Counted from the stretch's first letter, positions 1-8,955 are shown. The stretch: DNA of 64,000 nt from Bin5 sp965232575 (GCA_965232575.1 CBDDPZ010000008.1:434001-498000), one strand, 5' to 3'. Translations and numbers: made by a program. The notes: generated by a model not told the origin, from the letters alone.

Positions 1-1238
1 AGGATGCGGATGCCAAGCCCCGGCCCCGGAAACGGGTGCCGCCAGACGATCTCCTCCGGCAGGCCCAACTTCTCGCCGATGCGGCGCACCTCGTCCTTGA
101 ACAGCATCCGCAGCGGTTCGATCAGCTCGAACGTCATATCTTCCGGCAGGCCGCCCACATTGTGGTGCGTCTTGATCGTGCGCGCGTTCGCCGAATCGTC
201 ATTGCTGGCCGACTCGATCACGTCGGGGTAGAGCGTGCCCTGCGCCAGAAATACCCTTGGCGAAGACGGCGAGACGCGCTCTCTCTTCTGCAACAGCCGT
301 TCCGTCTCCTCCTCGAAGACGCGCACGAAGCGGGCGCCGATCCGTTTGCGCTTCGCTTCCGGATCGGTCACGCCATCGAGGTCCTCCAGGAACGCCTCCT
401 TGGCGTCCACCGCCACCAGCCGCATGCCCTGGTGCCGCTCGAAGGTGTCCACCACCTGCTCCGCTTCTCCCGCGCGCAACAGGCCGTGATCGACAAAAAT
501 GCAGGTCAGCCGTTCCCCGATAGCGCGGTGGACCAACGTGGCCGCCACCGCGCTGTCGACGCCGCCGCTCAGCCCGCAGATCACCCGCCCATCCGGCCCG
601 ACCTGCGCCCGGATCCCGGCGATGCTCTCCTCGATGAAATGGCCCGATGTCCAGTCCCCCGTGCAGCCGCAGATGCGGCCGACGAAGTTCTGCAGCAGCG
701 CAAAACCGTTCGGAGTATGCACGACCTCCGGGTGAAACTGGAGCCCGTAGAGCGAACGGTCCTCGTTCGCGATCGCTGCGCAGGGCGAGTTCCCGCTGCG
801 CGCCACCGTCTCAAAGCCGGCCGGCAGCCGTTCCACCCGGTCGCCGTGGCTCATCCACACCTGCTGTCGCCGCGGCTGTCCGCCGAAAAAACGGGTCTCT
901 CCCGTCACCTCGATCTCCGCCGCGCCGTACTCCCGCTTCGCGCTCGGCGCGACGTGGCCGCCCAGCGCATGGGCCAGCAGTTGCAACCCGTAGCAGATGC
1001 CCAGCACCGGCACGTCGCTCTCCAGCACAACGTCCGGCAGCGCCGGCGCGCCCGCTTCATAGACGCTGGCCGGCCCGCCCGAAAGAATGATGCCCTTCAA
1101 CTTGATCTGCGGCAGCCGCTCCGCCGCCCGGTCCCAGGAGATCATCTCCGCATAGACGCTCGCCTCCCGCACCCGGCGGCAGATCAACTGGCTGTATTGG
1201 CTGCCGTAGTCCAGCACGGCGATGGTGTCATATTGCAT
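1..1238 (-). CDS. guaA: GMP synthase (glutamine-hydrolysing), C-terminus cut by window edge
   Basis: Converts XMP to GMP using glutamine and ATP in purine synthesis (cytosolic). Translation of the minus strand from the ATG at 1238 gives an N-terminal class I glutamine amidotransferase domain starting MQYDTIAVLDYGSQYSQLI, with the nucleophile motif GICYGLQ and the later QFHPEV histidine/glutamate segment. It is followed by the ATP-pyrophosphatase domain with the P-loop-like GLSGGVDSAV, the LVAVDAKEAF segment, and the dimerisation domain motif HPFPGPGLGIRIL right at the window edge. About 412 codons are visible of a usual 510-530. No clear Shine-Dalgarno precedes the ATG. The reading frame is open to base 1. 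A long plus-strand frame over the same bases (36-1388) is only its shadow. Confidence 0.97.
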   Translation of the reverse strand, partial: MQYDTIAVLDYGSQYSQLICRRVREASVYAEMISWDRAAERLPQIKLKGIILSGGPASVYEAGAPALPDVVLESDVPVLGICYGLQLLAHALGGHVAPSAKREYGAAEIEVTGETRFFGGQPRRQQVWMSHGDRVERLPAGFETVARSGNSPCAAIANEDRSLYGLQFHPEVVHTPNGFALLQNFVGRICGCTGDWTSGHFIEESIAGIRAQVGPDGRVICGLSGGVDSAVAATLVHRAIGERLTCIFVDHGLLRAGEAEQVVDTFERHQGMRLVAVDAKEAFLEDLDGVTDPEAKRKRIGARFVRVFEEETERLLQKRERVSPSSPRVFLAQGTLYPDVIESASNDDSANARTIKTHHNVGGLPEDMTFELIEPLRMLFKDEVRRIGEKLGLPEEIVWRHPFPGPGLGIRI

Positions 1239-1512
1239 AGGTTATGCACTGTGTTTTGCGCAATCGTAAGGAGAGGCTTTCGTACCTATCTTACCCACCT
1301 GTCACCACCTCAGCCAAATGACTGCCGAGATTGGCATGTGCCGTCTGATTCGCAGCGGCCACATTCTGCCAATCCATACAGCGATTAGGGCCCATCCCTC
1401 ATATCACTTGAATCTATGTCCGAATCTCATATTGGAGTTTGCCGTCTGGGCGCTCTTGCATCACCATGATAGCCGGAAACGCGGCACGCAATACGCAATA
1501 GAGGGGGAGGTT

Positions 1513-2310
1513 ATGAAACTCGCAAACAAAGTCGCGCTCGTCACCGGCGGCGCGCGCGGCCTGGGTCGCGCCTATGTTCTCCACCTGGCCAGGCTGGGCG
1601 CCGACGTGGTGATCAACGACGTCGACCTGAACGCAGCCCAGGAGTATGACGAGGCGCTCAACGCCGAATCGGTGGCCGCAGAGGTGGAAGCGCTGGGCCG
1701 GCGCGGGCTGGGCATCGAGGCCGATGTGACGGACAAGGCCGCGGTGGAAGCGATGATGCAGGAGACCGTAGAGGCATTCGGGCAGATCGATATCCTCGTA
1801 AACAACGCCGGCGGCATGCTCCATCCGCCGCCCAACCATACCGCGGCCACCGCGCCGCCCGATCACTACCAGTACATCATGGACATCAACCTCACCGGCA
1901 CGATCTTCTGCTGCCAGGCCGCCGCGCCCTATATGCAGACCGCCCGCAGCGGCAAAATCGTCAACACCGCCTCCCAGGCCGGCCTTTGGAGCGGACACAA
2001 CAGCGGCGGCATGGCCTACAAAGTCGCCAAGGCCGGCGTGGTCCACTACACCCGCGTCCTCGCCGCCGAACTGGGTCCGCACAACGTCCATGTCAACTGC
2101 ATCGCGCCCGGCTTCGTGCTCTCCTCCCGCGCCGTCGCCGGTGGACGCAACACCCCCGAAGTGCGCGACCGTCTGCTGCAGGATATCCCGCTCGGCCGCC
2201 TGGGCATGCCCGAAGACTGCGCCAAAGTCGTCGAATTCCTGGTCACCGACCTCTCCGACTACGTCACCGGCCAGTGCATCCCCGTCTGCGGCGGCTACGT
2301 CGCTTTCTGA
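1513..2310 (+). CDS. SDR-family NAD(P)-dependent oxidoreductase
   Basis: Classical short-chain dehydrogenase/reductase of 265 residues. Seen: cofactor motif TGGARGLG (residues 11-18), an aspartate at the end of the second strand (VVINDVD), which in this family favours NAD over NADP, the NNAG motif near residue 96, catalytic Ser154, Tyr169 and Lys173 (YxxxK). The ATG at 1513 is preceded by GGGGGAGG, an excellent ribosome site; the longer open frame back to 1318 has no SDR-like sequence and is rejected. It stands alone on this strand and is followed 180 bases later by an amidohydrolase. Substrate is not visible from sequence; in this sugar-acid region a sugar, sugar alcohol or lactol is the natural guess. 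Confidence 0.92.
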   Translation: MKLANKVALVTGGARGLGRAYVLHLARLGADVVINDVDLNAAQEYDEALNAESVAAEVEALGRRGLGIEADVTDKAAVEAMMQETVEAFGQIDILVNNAGGMLHPPPNHTAATAPPDHYQYIMDINLTGTIFCCQAAAPYMQTARSGKIVNTASQAGLWSGHNSGGMAYKVAKAGVVHYTRVLAAELGPHNVHVNCIAPGFVLSSRAVAGGRNTPEVRDRLLQDIPLGRLGMPEDCAKVVEFLVTDLSDYVTGQCIPVCGGYVAF

Positions 2311-2344
2311 GCTGTAGCGGGAATGTCCTTACTTCGCGCGTCAC

Positions 2345-2373
2345 TTGACAATGTCCTGGAAAGGGGATTAGAT
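2345..2373 (+). promoter_or_regulatory. Candidate sigma-70 promoter for the amidohydrolase
   Basis: A perfect -35 box TTGACA (2345-2350) is followed after 17 bases by TTAGAT (2368-2373, weak -10). Transcription would start near 2380 and give a leader of about 110 bases before the ATG at 2491. The weak -10 keeps the call modest. Confidence 0.45.
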
Positions 2374-2490
2374 GGGGCTAGCGGCAAACCCTGGCCGTCA
2401 ATCGCCAGCGCAGGGCCCGGCCGCGAACGGCTGGCCGCTTACCACCACAGTAGCTATCCACCGAGGCAAAAAAACGCGAAAGGTAGAAAT

Positions 2491-3720
2491 ATGCGATTCG
2501 ATCTTCTGATCAAGGGCGGGGAAGTGGTTGACCCCGGCGGCGGGCACAGCGGCCGTCTGGACGTGGCGATCAAGCGCAACCGCATCGCCGCGGTCGACGC
2601 GGACATCCCGGCCGAGACGGCCTTTCGCGTCGTGGACGCCGCCGGCCAGTACGTAACGCCCGGGCTTGTCGATCTGCATACCCACGTCAACTACGGCTGC
2701 GGCTTCTACGGCATCCGCCCCGACCCGATCGCGGCCCGCAGCGGCGTGACGACCTGGCTCGACGTAGGCTCGTCCGGCGGATACAATTTTACCGGCTTCC
2801 GCCAGTTCATAATCGAAGAGGCGCGGGCCCGCATCTATGCCCTGCTCAATATCTCCTCGATCGGTCTGACCGCGCAGACGTGGGAACTGGCCAACCCCGG
2901 CTATTGCGACGTGGACCTCTGCTGTCAGATCATCGACCTGAACCGGGACGTGCTGCTGGGCGTCAAGGCGCGTATCGACCACCTCACCACCAGCGGCCGG
3001 GGCCTCGACCCCCTGCGCAAAGCCCGCGAGGCGGCAGACCGCTGCGAGCTGCCGCTGATGACCCATATCGGCATGGGTCCGCCGGAGATCGACGGTGTGA
3101 TGGAGCTGATGCGGCCCGGGGACATTCTCACCCACTGCTTCACCGGAGGCACAATGCGCATTGTCGAGGATTCAGGCAACCTGCGCGAGACGGTCAAACG
3201 CGCCTGGGATGCCGGCCTGGTGTTGGATATCGGCCATGGCGCGGGCTCCTTCTCATTCAAGACCGCCGAGGCGCTGATGTCGCAGGGCTACCGGCCGGAT
3301 GTCATCTCCTCCGACATCCATCAGATGAGCGTCAGCGGCCCGATGTTCGACATGCCTACCTGCCTGAGCAAATTCATGTCGCTGGGCATGAGTTTCGCTG
3401 AAGTGGTCCACGCCGCCACCGAACGGCCGGCGGCCGTGTTGGGGCTGGAGAAGGAGATCGGCACGCTGCGGCCCGGCGCGCTGGCCGACGTGGCGTTGTT
3501 TGAGATCGTCGAGGGCGATTTCATGTTCTACGATGTCTTCATGAACCCGCGGCCCGGACAGCATCTGGTCCGCAACACGCTGACGATCATCAATGGCCGC
3601 GAGATGGCCCACCAGTCCGACGACCCGCTCATGCCCTGGATCGAGCTTTCCGAAGCCCAGCAGACCTTGATCGCCGAGGGCCATACGCCCCCGGTGATGG
3701 CCGCCAACTGCAAGCACTGA
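2491..3720 (+). CDS. Amidohydrolase/deacetylase-family metallohydrolase (dihydroorotase-like)
   Basis: 409-residue binuclear-metal amidohydrolase. Seen in order: MRFDLLIKGGEVVDPG start typical of the family, metal ligands His63 and His65 (DLHTHVN), a lysine at 159 (GVKARID) in the place of the carboxylated bridging lysine, His192 (THIGMG), His215 (THCFTGG) and the catalytic Asp275 (SSDIHQMS). This residue pattern matches the EF0837/Atu3266 group rather than true dihydroorotases; members characterised in that group remove acyl groups from small N- or O-acylated hydroxy acids. Start chosen at ATG 2491 after AAAGGTAGAA; the frame is open back to 2323 without family similarity. Exact substrate unknown. 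The next genes form an unrelated toxin-antitoxin pair. Confidence 0.85.
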   Translation: MRFDLLIKGGEVVDPGGGHSGRLDVAIKRNRIAAVDADIPAETAFRVVDAAGQYVTPGLVDLHTHVNYGCGFYGIRPDPIAARSGVTTWLDVGSSGGYNFTGFRQFIIEEARARIYALLNISSIGLTAQTWELANPGYCDVDLCCQIIDLNRDVLLGVKARIDHLTTSGRGLDPLRKAREAADRCELPLMTHIGMGPPEIDGVMELMRPGDILTHCFTGGTMRIVEDSGNLRETVKRAWDAGLVLDIGHGAGSFSFKTAEALMSQGYRPDVISSDIHQMSVSGPMFDMPTCLSKFMSLGMSFAEVVHAATERPAAVLGLEKEIGTLRPGALADVALFEIVEGDFMFYDVFMNPRPGQHLVRNTLTIINGREMAHQSDDPLMPWIELSEAQQTLIAEGHTPPVMAANCKH

Positions 3721-3731
3721 TTTAGCCTGAA

Positions 3732-4043
3732 ATGAGCGCCCACATCCGTATTCCTCAAGCACAAATTGACACATTCTGTCGTCGCTGGCAGGTCTCTGAG
3801 CTGGCTCTCTTTGGCTCCGTTGTGCGCGAGGACTTCGGCCCCGACAGCGATGTGGACGTCCTGGTCCAATTTCAGCCGCAGGCGCGACACACGCTCCTCG
3901 ATATGGCGCGCATGGAGGAAGAATTGCGTCAGATATTCGGTCGCGATGTGGACCTTGTGGAACGTTCAGCGGTCGAACAGAGTCGCAACCATATCCGCCG
4001 CAAGGCGATTCTGCAATCGGCGGAGTCAATCCATGCCGCGTGA
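3732..4043 (+). CDS. MNT-domain nucleotidyltransferase (MntA-type antitoxin)
   Basis: 103-residue minimal nucleotidyltransferase. The active-site pattern GS(x)9-10 D-x-D is complete: Gly28-Ser29 in ALFGSVV and Asp40/Asp42 in SDVDVLV. In MNT-HEPN modules this protein inactivates its HEPN ribonuclease partner by adding AMP residues near the HEPN active site. The next gene, a HEPN protein, begins 11 bases before this one stops, the usual translational coupling of the pair. Because that HEPN gene carries an in-frame stop, this antitoxin may now lack a fully functional partner. It begins 12 bases after the amidohydrolase stop, so it could be read through from that transcript. Confidence 0.88.
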   Translation: MSAHIRIPQAQIDTFCRRWQVSELALFGSVVREDFGPDSDVDVLVQFQPQARHTLLDMARMEEELRQIFGRDVDLVERSAVEQSRNHIRRKAILQSAESIHAA

Positions 4044-4380
4044 CGATTACGCCTACCTGATGGATATGCTATTGGCTGCGCAGGATGCAGCAAGATTTGC
4101 AGCCGGGTTGACGTTCTCGCAGTTCGAAAAGAGTCGCCTACACCAATACGCGATTCTGAAGGCAATTAAGGTAATTGGCGAAGCTGCGACACGCGTGAGC
4201 GCTGAGACAAAGAAGAATCATCCAGACGTTCCCTGGTCAGAGATCATCGGGATGCGCAATCGACTCGTGCATGGATACTTTGAGGTGAATTTAAAGAGAG
4301 TATAGGATACTGTTCAAACTGATCTGTCCACTTTGATCGACCAAGTGGAACAAATTGTGCCGCGTCACGATGAGCAATAG
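4033..4380 (+). pseudogene. HEPN-domain (DUF86) ribonuclease toxin interrupted by an in-frame amber codon
   Basis: The ATG at 4033 overlaps the MNT gene. The first 90 residues are a good DUF86/HEPN protein with the RNase motif R-x4-H (Arg75 to His80 in MRNRLVHGYF). Reading then hits TAG at 4303-4305, but the same frame continues without break for 24 more codons (DTVQTDLSTLIDQVEQIV...) to a TAG at 4378-4380. The resumed sequence is exactly what follows a conserved tryptophan in this family (V-W-D-T-V), so TAG very probably replaces TGG. Full length would be about 115 residues, normal for the family. The truncated 90-residue product keeps the catalytic motif but loses the last helix. It may be a real nonsense mutation that disarms the toxin, or a sequencing or assembly error. 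Confidence 0.82.
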
Positions 4381-4418
4381 CACAACCCCAAACCGCAACC
4401 AATTTGAGGAGCGCAACA

Positions 4419-4841
4419 ATGTCCGCACAGATCCCCGATACACACGTTGACCTGCTGACCGGCCCCATCTTCGCCACCCTGACGACCCTCTCCCCGTCCG
4501 GCGCGCCGGAAAACACCATCGTCTGGTGCTCGTGGGACGGCACACACGTCCTCGTCAATACGGCCGAAGGACGCCGCAAACCCAAAAACGTCCGCGCCAA
4601 TCCAAGAGTGGCCCTAATGGCCTTGGATCCGGAGGATGCATTCCGCTGGATCGATGTGCGCGGCGTCGTCGAGGAGATTGTACCCGATCCGGACCTCGCC
4701 AACATCAATGCCCACGCCAAGATCTACGTGGGCACCGACGAGTACTACGGCAGCGTCATGCCTGCCTCGATGAAAGGGACGGAAGAGCGGGTGATCTTCA
4801 AGATCAAGCCGCAGCGGGTTGTGATATCTCCTCCCGCATAG
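4419..4841 (+). CDS. PPOX-class (pyridoxamine 5'-phosphate oxidase-fold) flavin/F420 protein
   Basis: 140-residue single-domain split-barrel protein. The sequence shows the typical run of the family: LLTGPIFATLTTLSPSG, ENTIVWCSWDG, then a strand with RRKPKNVRANPRVALMALD and a closing DVRGVVEEI segment. Such small proteins bind FMN or F420 and reduce or oxidise small substrates; which cofactor is used cannot be decided here. The ATG at 4419 follows GAGGAG at 4406-4411, better than the in-frame TTG at 4404. The gene converges on a GNAT gene about 30 bases downstream and no strong terminator is seen between them. Confidence 0.85.
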   Translation: MSAQIPDTHVDLLTGPIFATLTTLSPSGAPENTIVWCSWDGTHVLVNTAEGRRKPKNVRANPRVALMALDPEDAFRWIDVRGVVEEIVPDPDLANINAHAKIYVGTDEYYGSVMPASMKGTEERVIFKIKPQRVVISPPA

Positions 4842-4872
4842 CCTGCAGCTGCTTGCGGGCGGTCATGACGGT

Positions 4873-5400
4873 TCACGGCCCACTGGAACCGCGATCCGTC
4901 AGGTCCAGCACCATGATCGCCATCCTGATCCCCCTCTCCGTCCGTACGCCGGTCCGTCGAAACCGGTGACGCAGATAGAACTGTTCAGCGTGGGCCGTTT
5001 CCAGGATGATCTGCCTGCAGCCCTCCTGTCGGGCGATGGCGACGGCGCGGTCCAGCAGCCGCGGGCCCAATCCTTGATTCTGGCAGGCGGGGGCGACCGC
5101 CAGCGTCGTGATATTCAACACCTGACCGTCGGGCTGGTGACTCTTCTGTGGATCCTCGTCCAGCGCAGGCTCGCGCAGTTCAGGCCACTTTTCCGTGGTC
5201 AGATAGCCGGCGATGAACGGCGGCCCGCCTCGGGACCTCCCCTCCAGCACCGCGCAGCCTTGTGGGAACGTCACCAGGCGGCTACGGATGATCTTCGGCT
5301 CCTCCTGCGCGCCATATGCGCCGAAGATCTCCTGGTCCAGCGCCACGATGCCCGGCCAGTCCTCCAACGCGGCCGGCCGCATCCGGTAATGCTCTGTCAT
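4873..5400 (-). CDS. GNAT-family N-acetyltransferase
   Basis: 175 residues with the acetyl-CoA-binding motif A of the GNAT fold: ITTLAVAPACQNQGLGPRLL (residues 97-116, the Q/R-x-x-G-x-G/A loop present as QNQGLG), then motif B with FYLRHRFRRTG typical of the C-terminal strand-helix. It would transfer an acetyl group from acetyl-CoA to an amine, substrate unknown. Transcribed toward the PPOX gene and followed upstream on the same strand by a creatininase-like gene whose stop lies 37 bases before this start, so the two may be co-transcribed. Confidence 0.88.
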   Translation of the reverse strand: MTEHYRMRPAALEDWPGIVALDQEIFGAYGAQEEPKIIRSRLVTFPQGCAVLEGRSRGGPPFIAGYLTTEKWPELREPALDEDPQKSHQPDGQVLNITTLAVAPACQNQGLGPRLLDRAVAIARQEGCRQIILETAHAEQFYLRHRFRRTGVRTERGIRMAIMVLDLTDRGSSGP

Positions 5401-5437
5401 ATCCGGTCGTGGGCTGCCTCCAACCTCGACCCGGCCG

Positions 5438-6280
5438 CTACTGGCCGGGCGTACCGGTGTCGGGCGAAATGTGATCTTTGCGGGGGTTGATCGCGACGGT
5501 GCGGAACTCGCGAATCAACTCGATCAGTCCTTCCACCGCGGCCTCAAGAAACCGCTCCCCTTTTTCACGTGTGGCGGCGGTGGCATCCCCCAGCACGCCG
5601 CTGTCGGTCAGCGAGCTCCAGTAGGGCCACAGGTTGGCGACAGAGCCGTCCTCGCGCTTTCCCATCAGGAGATCGGTCTGGAAGCTCGGCGACAGCGGCG
5701 AACGCTCGTCCACCGCCTTGTCCATCTGCACCAGCTCCTCCGCCAAGGCCAGATAGAGGGCTGTTTCGTACTCTCCGGCGTGGGAGGTGCCGCCAAAGTC
5801 CGAAGAGCGGATCGCATTCCCCTCCTCTCTGCCTTTGCGCACGCCCCAGTGGTTGACCGACGCGCACAGGGTCTTGCCTTCGGTTTCGAGTACGGTCAGA
5901 CGGGCGGCCATTTCCACCGGCGCGGTGTTGCTGCCGTGTCCGTTCACCATCAGTATGCGTTTGAAGCCGTGGTGGGCGAGGCTGACGCAGACATCGCGCA
6001 CGTAATTGATAAAGGTGTCCCAGCGAATCGTGATCGTGCCGGGGAAATCCATGTGGTGGGGGCTGTACCCGTGGCTGATCGGCGGAATCAGCACCGCTTC
6101 GTCCGGAATGCGCGCCACCGCCCGTTCGCAGATTCCCGTGCAAAGCCGCACATCGGTATCGATCGGCAGGTGGTAACCGTGATCTTCGTACGTGGCAACC
6201 GGCAGCACCGCCACCCGGCCGGAATAGGCCGCCTCGCGACAGGCAGACCAGGTCATCTCTGCATAGCGGTAGGTCGTCAT
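5438..6280 (-). CDS. Creatininase-family amidohydrolase
   Basis: 280 residues. Metal-binding motifs of the creatininase fold are visible: Glu32 and His34 in YEDHGYHLPIDTD, MVNGHGSN in mid-protein, and GGTSHAGEYETA with the late His and Glu. Relatives cleave creatinine or open small cyclic amides, or (MftE) process peptides; the specificity here is unknown. The ATG at 6280 follows GAGAGGAGAT on the minus strand, whereas the frame upstream (to 6373) reads into the 3' end of the neighbouring gene and looks non-coding. Stop of the upstream membrane-protein gene is 80 bases away, suggesting one transcript with it. Confidence 0.86.
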   Translation of the reverse strand: MTTYRYAEMTWSACREAAYSGRVAVLPVATYEDHGYHLPIDTDVRLCTGICERAVARIPDEAVLIPPISHGYSPHHMDFPGTITIRWDTFINYVRDVCVSLAHHGFKRILMVNGHGSNTAPVEMAARLTVLETEGKTLCASVNHWGVRKGREEGNAIRSSDFGGTSHAGEYETALYLALAEELVQMDKAVDERSPLSPSFQTDLLMGKREDGSVANLWPYWSSLTDSGVLGDATAATREKGERFLEAAVEGLIELIREFRTVAINPRKDHISPDTGTPGQ

Positions 6281-6360
6281 TCTCGATCTCCTCTCATAAT
6301 TCCTGGGTCTGTGTTCCCGGCTGGCCCGCGCCAGGAACGCAACACTGACTACGAAAAACT

Positions 6361-8865
6361 TCAGTTTACCCACACGGCTGCATAACAGTGGGCAAAATCG
6401 TGCGCCACAAGTCTTTGCCGGCCTCCGTTCAACGGGATCAGATGGATATACCCTTCATCAACGCGTACCAGCCAAGCGCCGTCCGCCGACTGATCATACC
6501 CGGGAAAGGCCAACGTAGTCTCGGACGAATAGGTCAGGATGTCACCCGTCTGGATGTTGTAGAGATGCAGATGCCAGCCGCTGGCGCGTCGTTCTACGCT
6601 GTGGACGAAAAGCCAGCGTCCGTCCGCGGAGAAGCGCAGCGCCCGGTATGGTTCAAGAGGATGGTCGACTTGCAGCAGTTCTGTGATCTCGTCTGTGGCA
6701 AGGCTGTAGACGAAAACGTGAGTGGCCTCCGCGCCCGGCCTGGGCCCGACGCGTGCGCCGACGAACAGCCGGTCCGGCATGGTCGGATGCGCCGCCAACG
6801 CGACACGGGAGATCCGTGTCGCATCCGTCGTGTTCTGCAACGCGTCAGTCAGTCTCTCAATCTCGAAGAGTGTTTTCAACTCAAGATTCGGCAGCGTCAT
6901 CATTTCCACTCGCATGTCATCGTCCGGCTGAATAAAGGCAAAACGGCTGTTGTCCAGCCATGCCGCCGACTGGCCGCGCGCGACCGCCGCCTGCGGCTCT
7001 CCCGCCTCGTCGCCCAGCCACAGCACACCGTCCCCGCGCGAGACAACCGTCCTCTCCCGATCAGGCGGCCAGGCAGGCAGACCGTCCAGAGACCGAATCG
7101 CACACGCGCCCCTGTCGCACTCCGCCTGATTCAGATAGTTGAACCGAATGGGCGGCCGGCGGCGGGTGTCATATGTGTAGAAGAGCATCCCGTCTGCCAT
7201 GGTTTCCACTTCAAACAGAGTGACATTCCCGGTCCGGTAGGTGACGTTCTGCGCCCGCCCCTGCCGCCAGAACTGTATCTGGGAACCACTTGCGGCGGCC
7301 CTTTCGCTCAATCTCTGAAGCAGAACGCCATCATCGTCCGGCAAAGAGTACATCAGGCGAAACGATCCGTCACTGTTTTCCTGGATAAATTCGTCTGTCT
7401 GCAGATCGTAACGGTACAGATGTGCGCCGTTGAACCGTTCCGCCGTGCAGAGCAGCTGCAGATCTTGTTCGGGCCAGGCAGTGCTCGGCGCCGCGTCCAC
7501 GGCCAGCTGCTGATCAGCATAATGGATCCACTCTTTTTGAATCCAACGTCCGTAGCTGCCCTGCCCAGTCTGGTTCCTGTCGAAAGGGAGGGCGTTCAGC
7601 AGCCACGGGCGATAGGTATCGAAGCGGAGCAGCAGACGTTGCAGCGAGGCCGGCGAACGCTCCGGGTTGGAGACAAGGATAAAGTCCACGATGCTGTAAA
7701 CGATCTTCTGAAGTTGTGGGTTGATGTTGTTGTAGGAGCGCTGAAGATAGACCCAGTGCAGGCTTGTCACGTCGTGAATCGAGCCCTGCAGGATTTCCTC
7801 ATAGTCGGAGGCGGTCAGAGGCCACGGCTTAAGCCCCAACCGGCTGAGTTGCTTATCGAGTAAAGCGCGGAAGAATACGATCTTTTCACAGCAGCGCCAG
7901 CCAACGATATCGGCGATTCCTCCGCCCACGATCAGCGGCGCATAACCGGCGCGCACGGCCTGATAGCCGGCCTCATCCACCGGACTGCCGATGAGGCTCG
8001 GCGTCGGCAGCTTCAGCCCCGACCCGCCTGCGCCCCCGTTAGTCGGAGACGCATGGGACATCCCCTTCCAAAGAGGTCCGCGGGACGACTGCTCCGCCAT
8101 GCGTGCGAGTGGGCCGGACTCTGTGGAGAGTTCCACCTCCAGCTTCCATGTGCGGCGGCAGCGCAAACCGTCCAACTCCTCGCAGACTGCGGCCAGCATC
8201 TCGTCCCACTCGCGCGCCAGCCGTTCGACCGTTGGCGCGTCCCTTTCCGGGTATTCGACCGTCAGATAACGGCCGGTAAACGTCTGTTTCTCGCCCCAGA
8301 AGGAAGGATAGGCGGGGACCAGCGCCCAGCCGGTCGCCTCGTCGCGGTAGGTAACGATCTGGTGAAGGTTCACCGGGGTGCCGTCAGGACGAACGTAAGG
8401 GAAGGCCAGAGTGACGGTCGCCATCCGCCAGTCGGACGTGAAAACGATATCCTCCACCGTGCCAGTGGGCGGTTTTTCGTCAGGGCCGTGGGCCAGGGTC
8501 AGGTCGAAATACGGCCTGTCCCAGCGCGCGCCACTTAGAAGCATCTCTTTCTGGGTTCTGCCCCAATTGGGGTAGTCCGACGAGATCATACTGCCGAAGA
8601 GCGCGCCGTCGCGGTCACGCTCGGCCTGCTGCACGATGTCATGCATGGACAGCACGTCCGCTTCGACGGTGGCCGCGAAAGCGTCCAACCGTTCCAGCAG
8701 AACGTAGCGCACCGCCCAGATGACCCCCGCCACCAGCAGCAGAGCAACCAGAGCCGATAACCACCGCTTTCTGCCGCGCCGTTGCGGCGCCCGCGGTACT
8801 ACCTCTGGGGCCTCTTCCTGGACCCGGCCTTCTTCATCTTCCAGCGTTCGCCATTCGAGTCCCAT
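6361..8865 (-). CDS. Large membrane-anchored protein with C-terminal propeller-like repeats, function unknown
   Basis: 834 residues, not assigned to a known family. Visible parts: a charged cytoplasmic N-terminus with an RRGRKR cluster (about 28-33), one membrane helix (about 35-57), a region around 60-190 rich in tryptophan and charged residues that resembles NTF2-like/SnoaL folds in layout, a middle part (about 200-480) with GYQAVRAGYAPLIVGGG and FFRALLDKQL that recalls the shape of metallopeptidase-like extracytoplasmic domains but shows no HExxH, then about 350 residues of repeated short strands with W/D patterns (for example SADGRWLFVHS, SADGAWLVRVD) that look like WD40/TolB-type propeller blades. 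Topology suggests most of it lies outside the cytoplasm. ATG at 8865. Possibly co-transcribed with the creatininase-like gene. Confidence 0.72.
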   Translation of the reverse strand: MGLEWRTLEDEEGRVQEEAPEVVPRAPQRRGRKRWLSALVALLLVAGVIWAVRYVLLERLDAFAATVEADVLSMHDIVQQAERDRDGALFGSMISSDYPNWGRTQKEMLLSGARWDRPYFDLTLAHGPDEKPPTGTVEDIVFTSDWRMATVTLAFPYVRPDGTPVNLHQIVTYRDEATGWALVPAYPSFWGEKQTFTGRYLTVEYPERDAPTVERLAREWDEMLAAVCEELDGLRCRRTWKLEVELSTESGPLARMAEQSSRGPLWKGMSHASPTNGGAGGSGLKLPTPSLIGSPVDEAGYQAVRAGYAPLIVGGGIADIVGWRCCEKIVFFRALLDKQLSRLGLKPWPLTASDYEEILQGSIHDVTSLHWVYLQRSYNNINPQLQKIVYSIVDFILVSNPERSPASLQRLLLRFDTYRPWLLNALPFDRNQTGQGSYGRWIQKEWIHYADQQLAVDAAPSTAWPEQDLQLLCTAERFNGAHLYRYDLQTDEFIQENSDGSFRLMYSLPDDDGVLLQRLSERAAASGSQIQFWRQGRAQNVTYRTGNVTLFEVETMADGMLFYTYDTRRRPPIRFNYLNQAECDRGACAIRSLDGLPAWPPDRERTVVSRGDGVLWLGDEAGEPQAAVARGQSAAWLDNSRFAFIQPDDDMRVEMMTLPNLELKTLFEIERLTDALQNTTDATRISRVALAAHPTMPDRLFVGARVGPRPGAEATHVFVYSLATDEITELLQVDHPLEPYRALRFSADGRWLFVHSVERRASGWHLHLYNIQTGDILTYSSETTLAFPGYDQSADGAWLVRVDEGYIHLIPLNGGRQRLVAHDFAHCYAAVWVN

Positions 8866-8880
8866 GGGGTTGTCAGTAGC

Positions 8881-8924
8881 CCGTGGTCAGGTACCCACGG
8901 TCAGTGCAGGTCCCGACCCCTGCA
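8881..8924 (-). other. Two adjacent small hairpins between two minus-strand genes
   Basis: Two perfect 6-bp inverted repeats lie side by side: CCGTGG (8881-8886) with CCACGG (8895-8900), and TGCAGG (8905-8910) with CCTGCA (8919-8924), each with an 8-base loop. They sit between the end of the lactonase-like gene and the start of the membrane-protein gene. No T-run follows, so they are not a standard terminator; they could slow decay or attenuate transcription. Confidence 0.35.
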
Positions 8925-8955
8925 GTCCACACAGCCCCGCGATCCGGCTTGCCCG

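Noticed and set aside
36..1388. 450-codon plus-strand frame opposite guaA
   Set aside because: The minus strand encodes a clear GMP synthase; the plus frame has no family likeness and is a high-GC shadow.
1318..1512. N-terminal extension of the SDR gene
   Set aside because: The extra 65 residues do not look like protein, and a strong ribosome site precedes the ATG at 1513.
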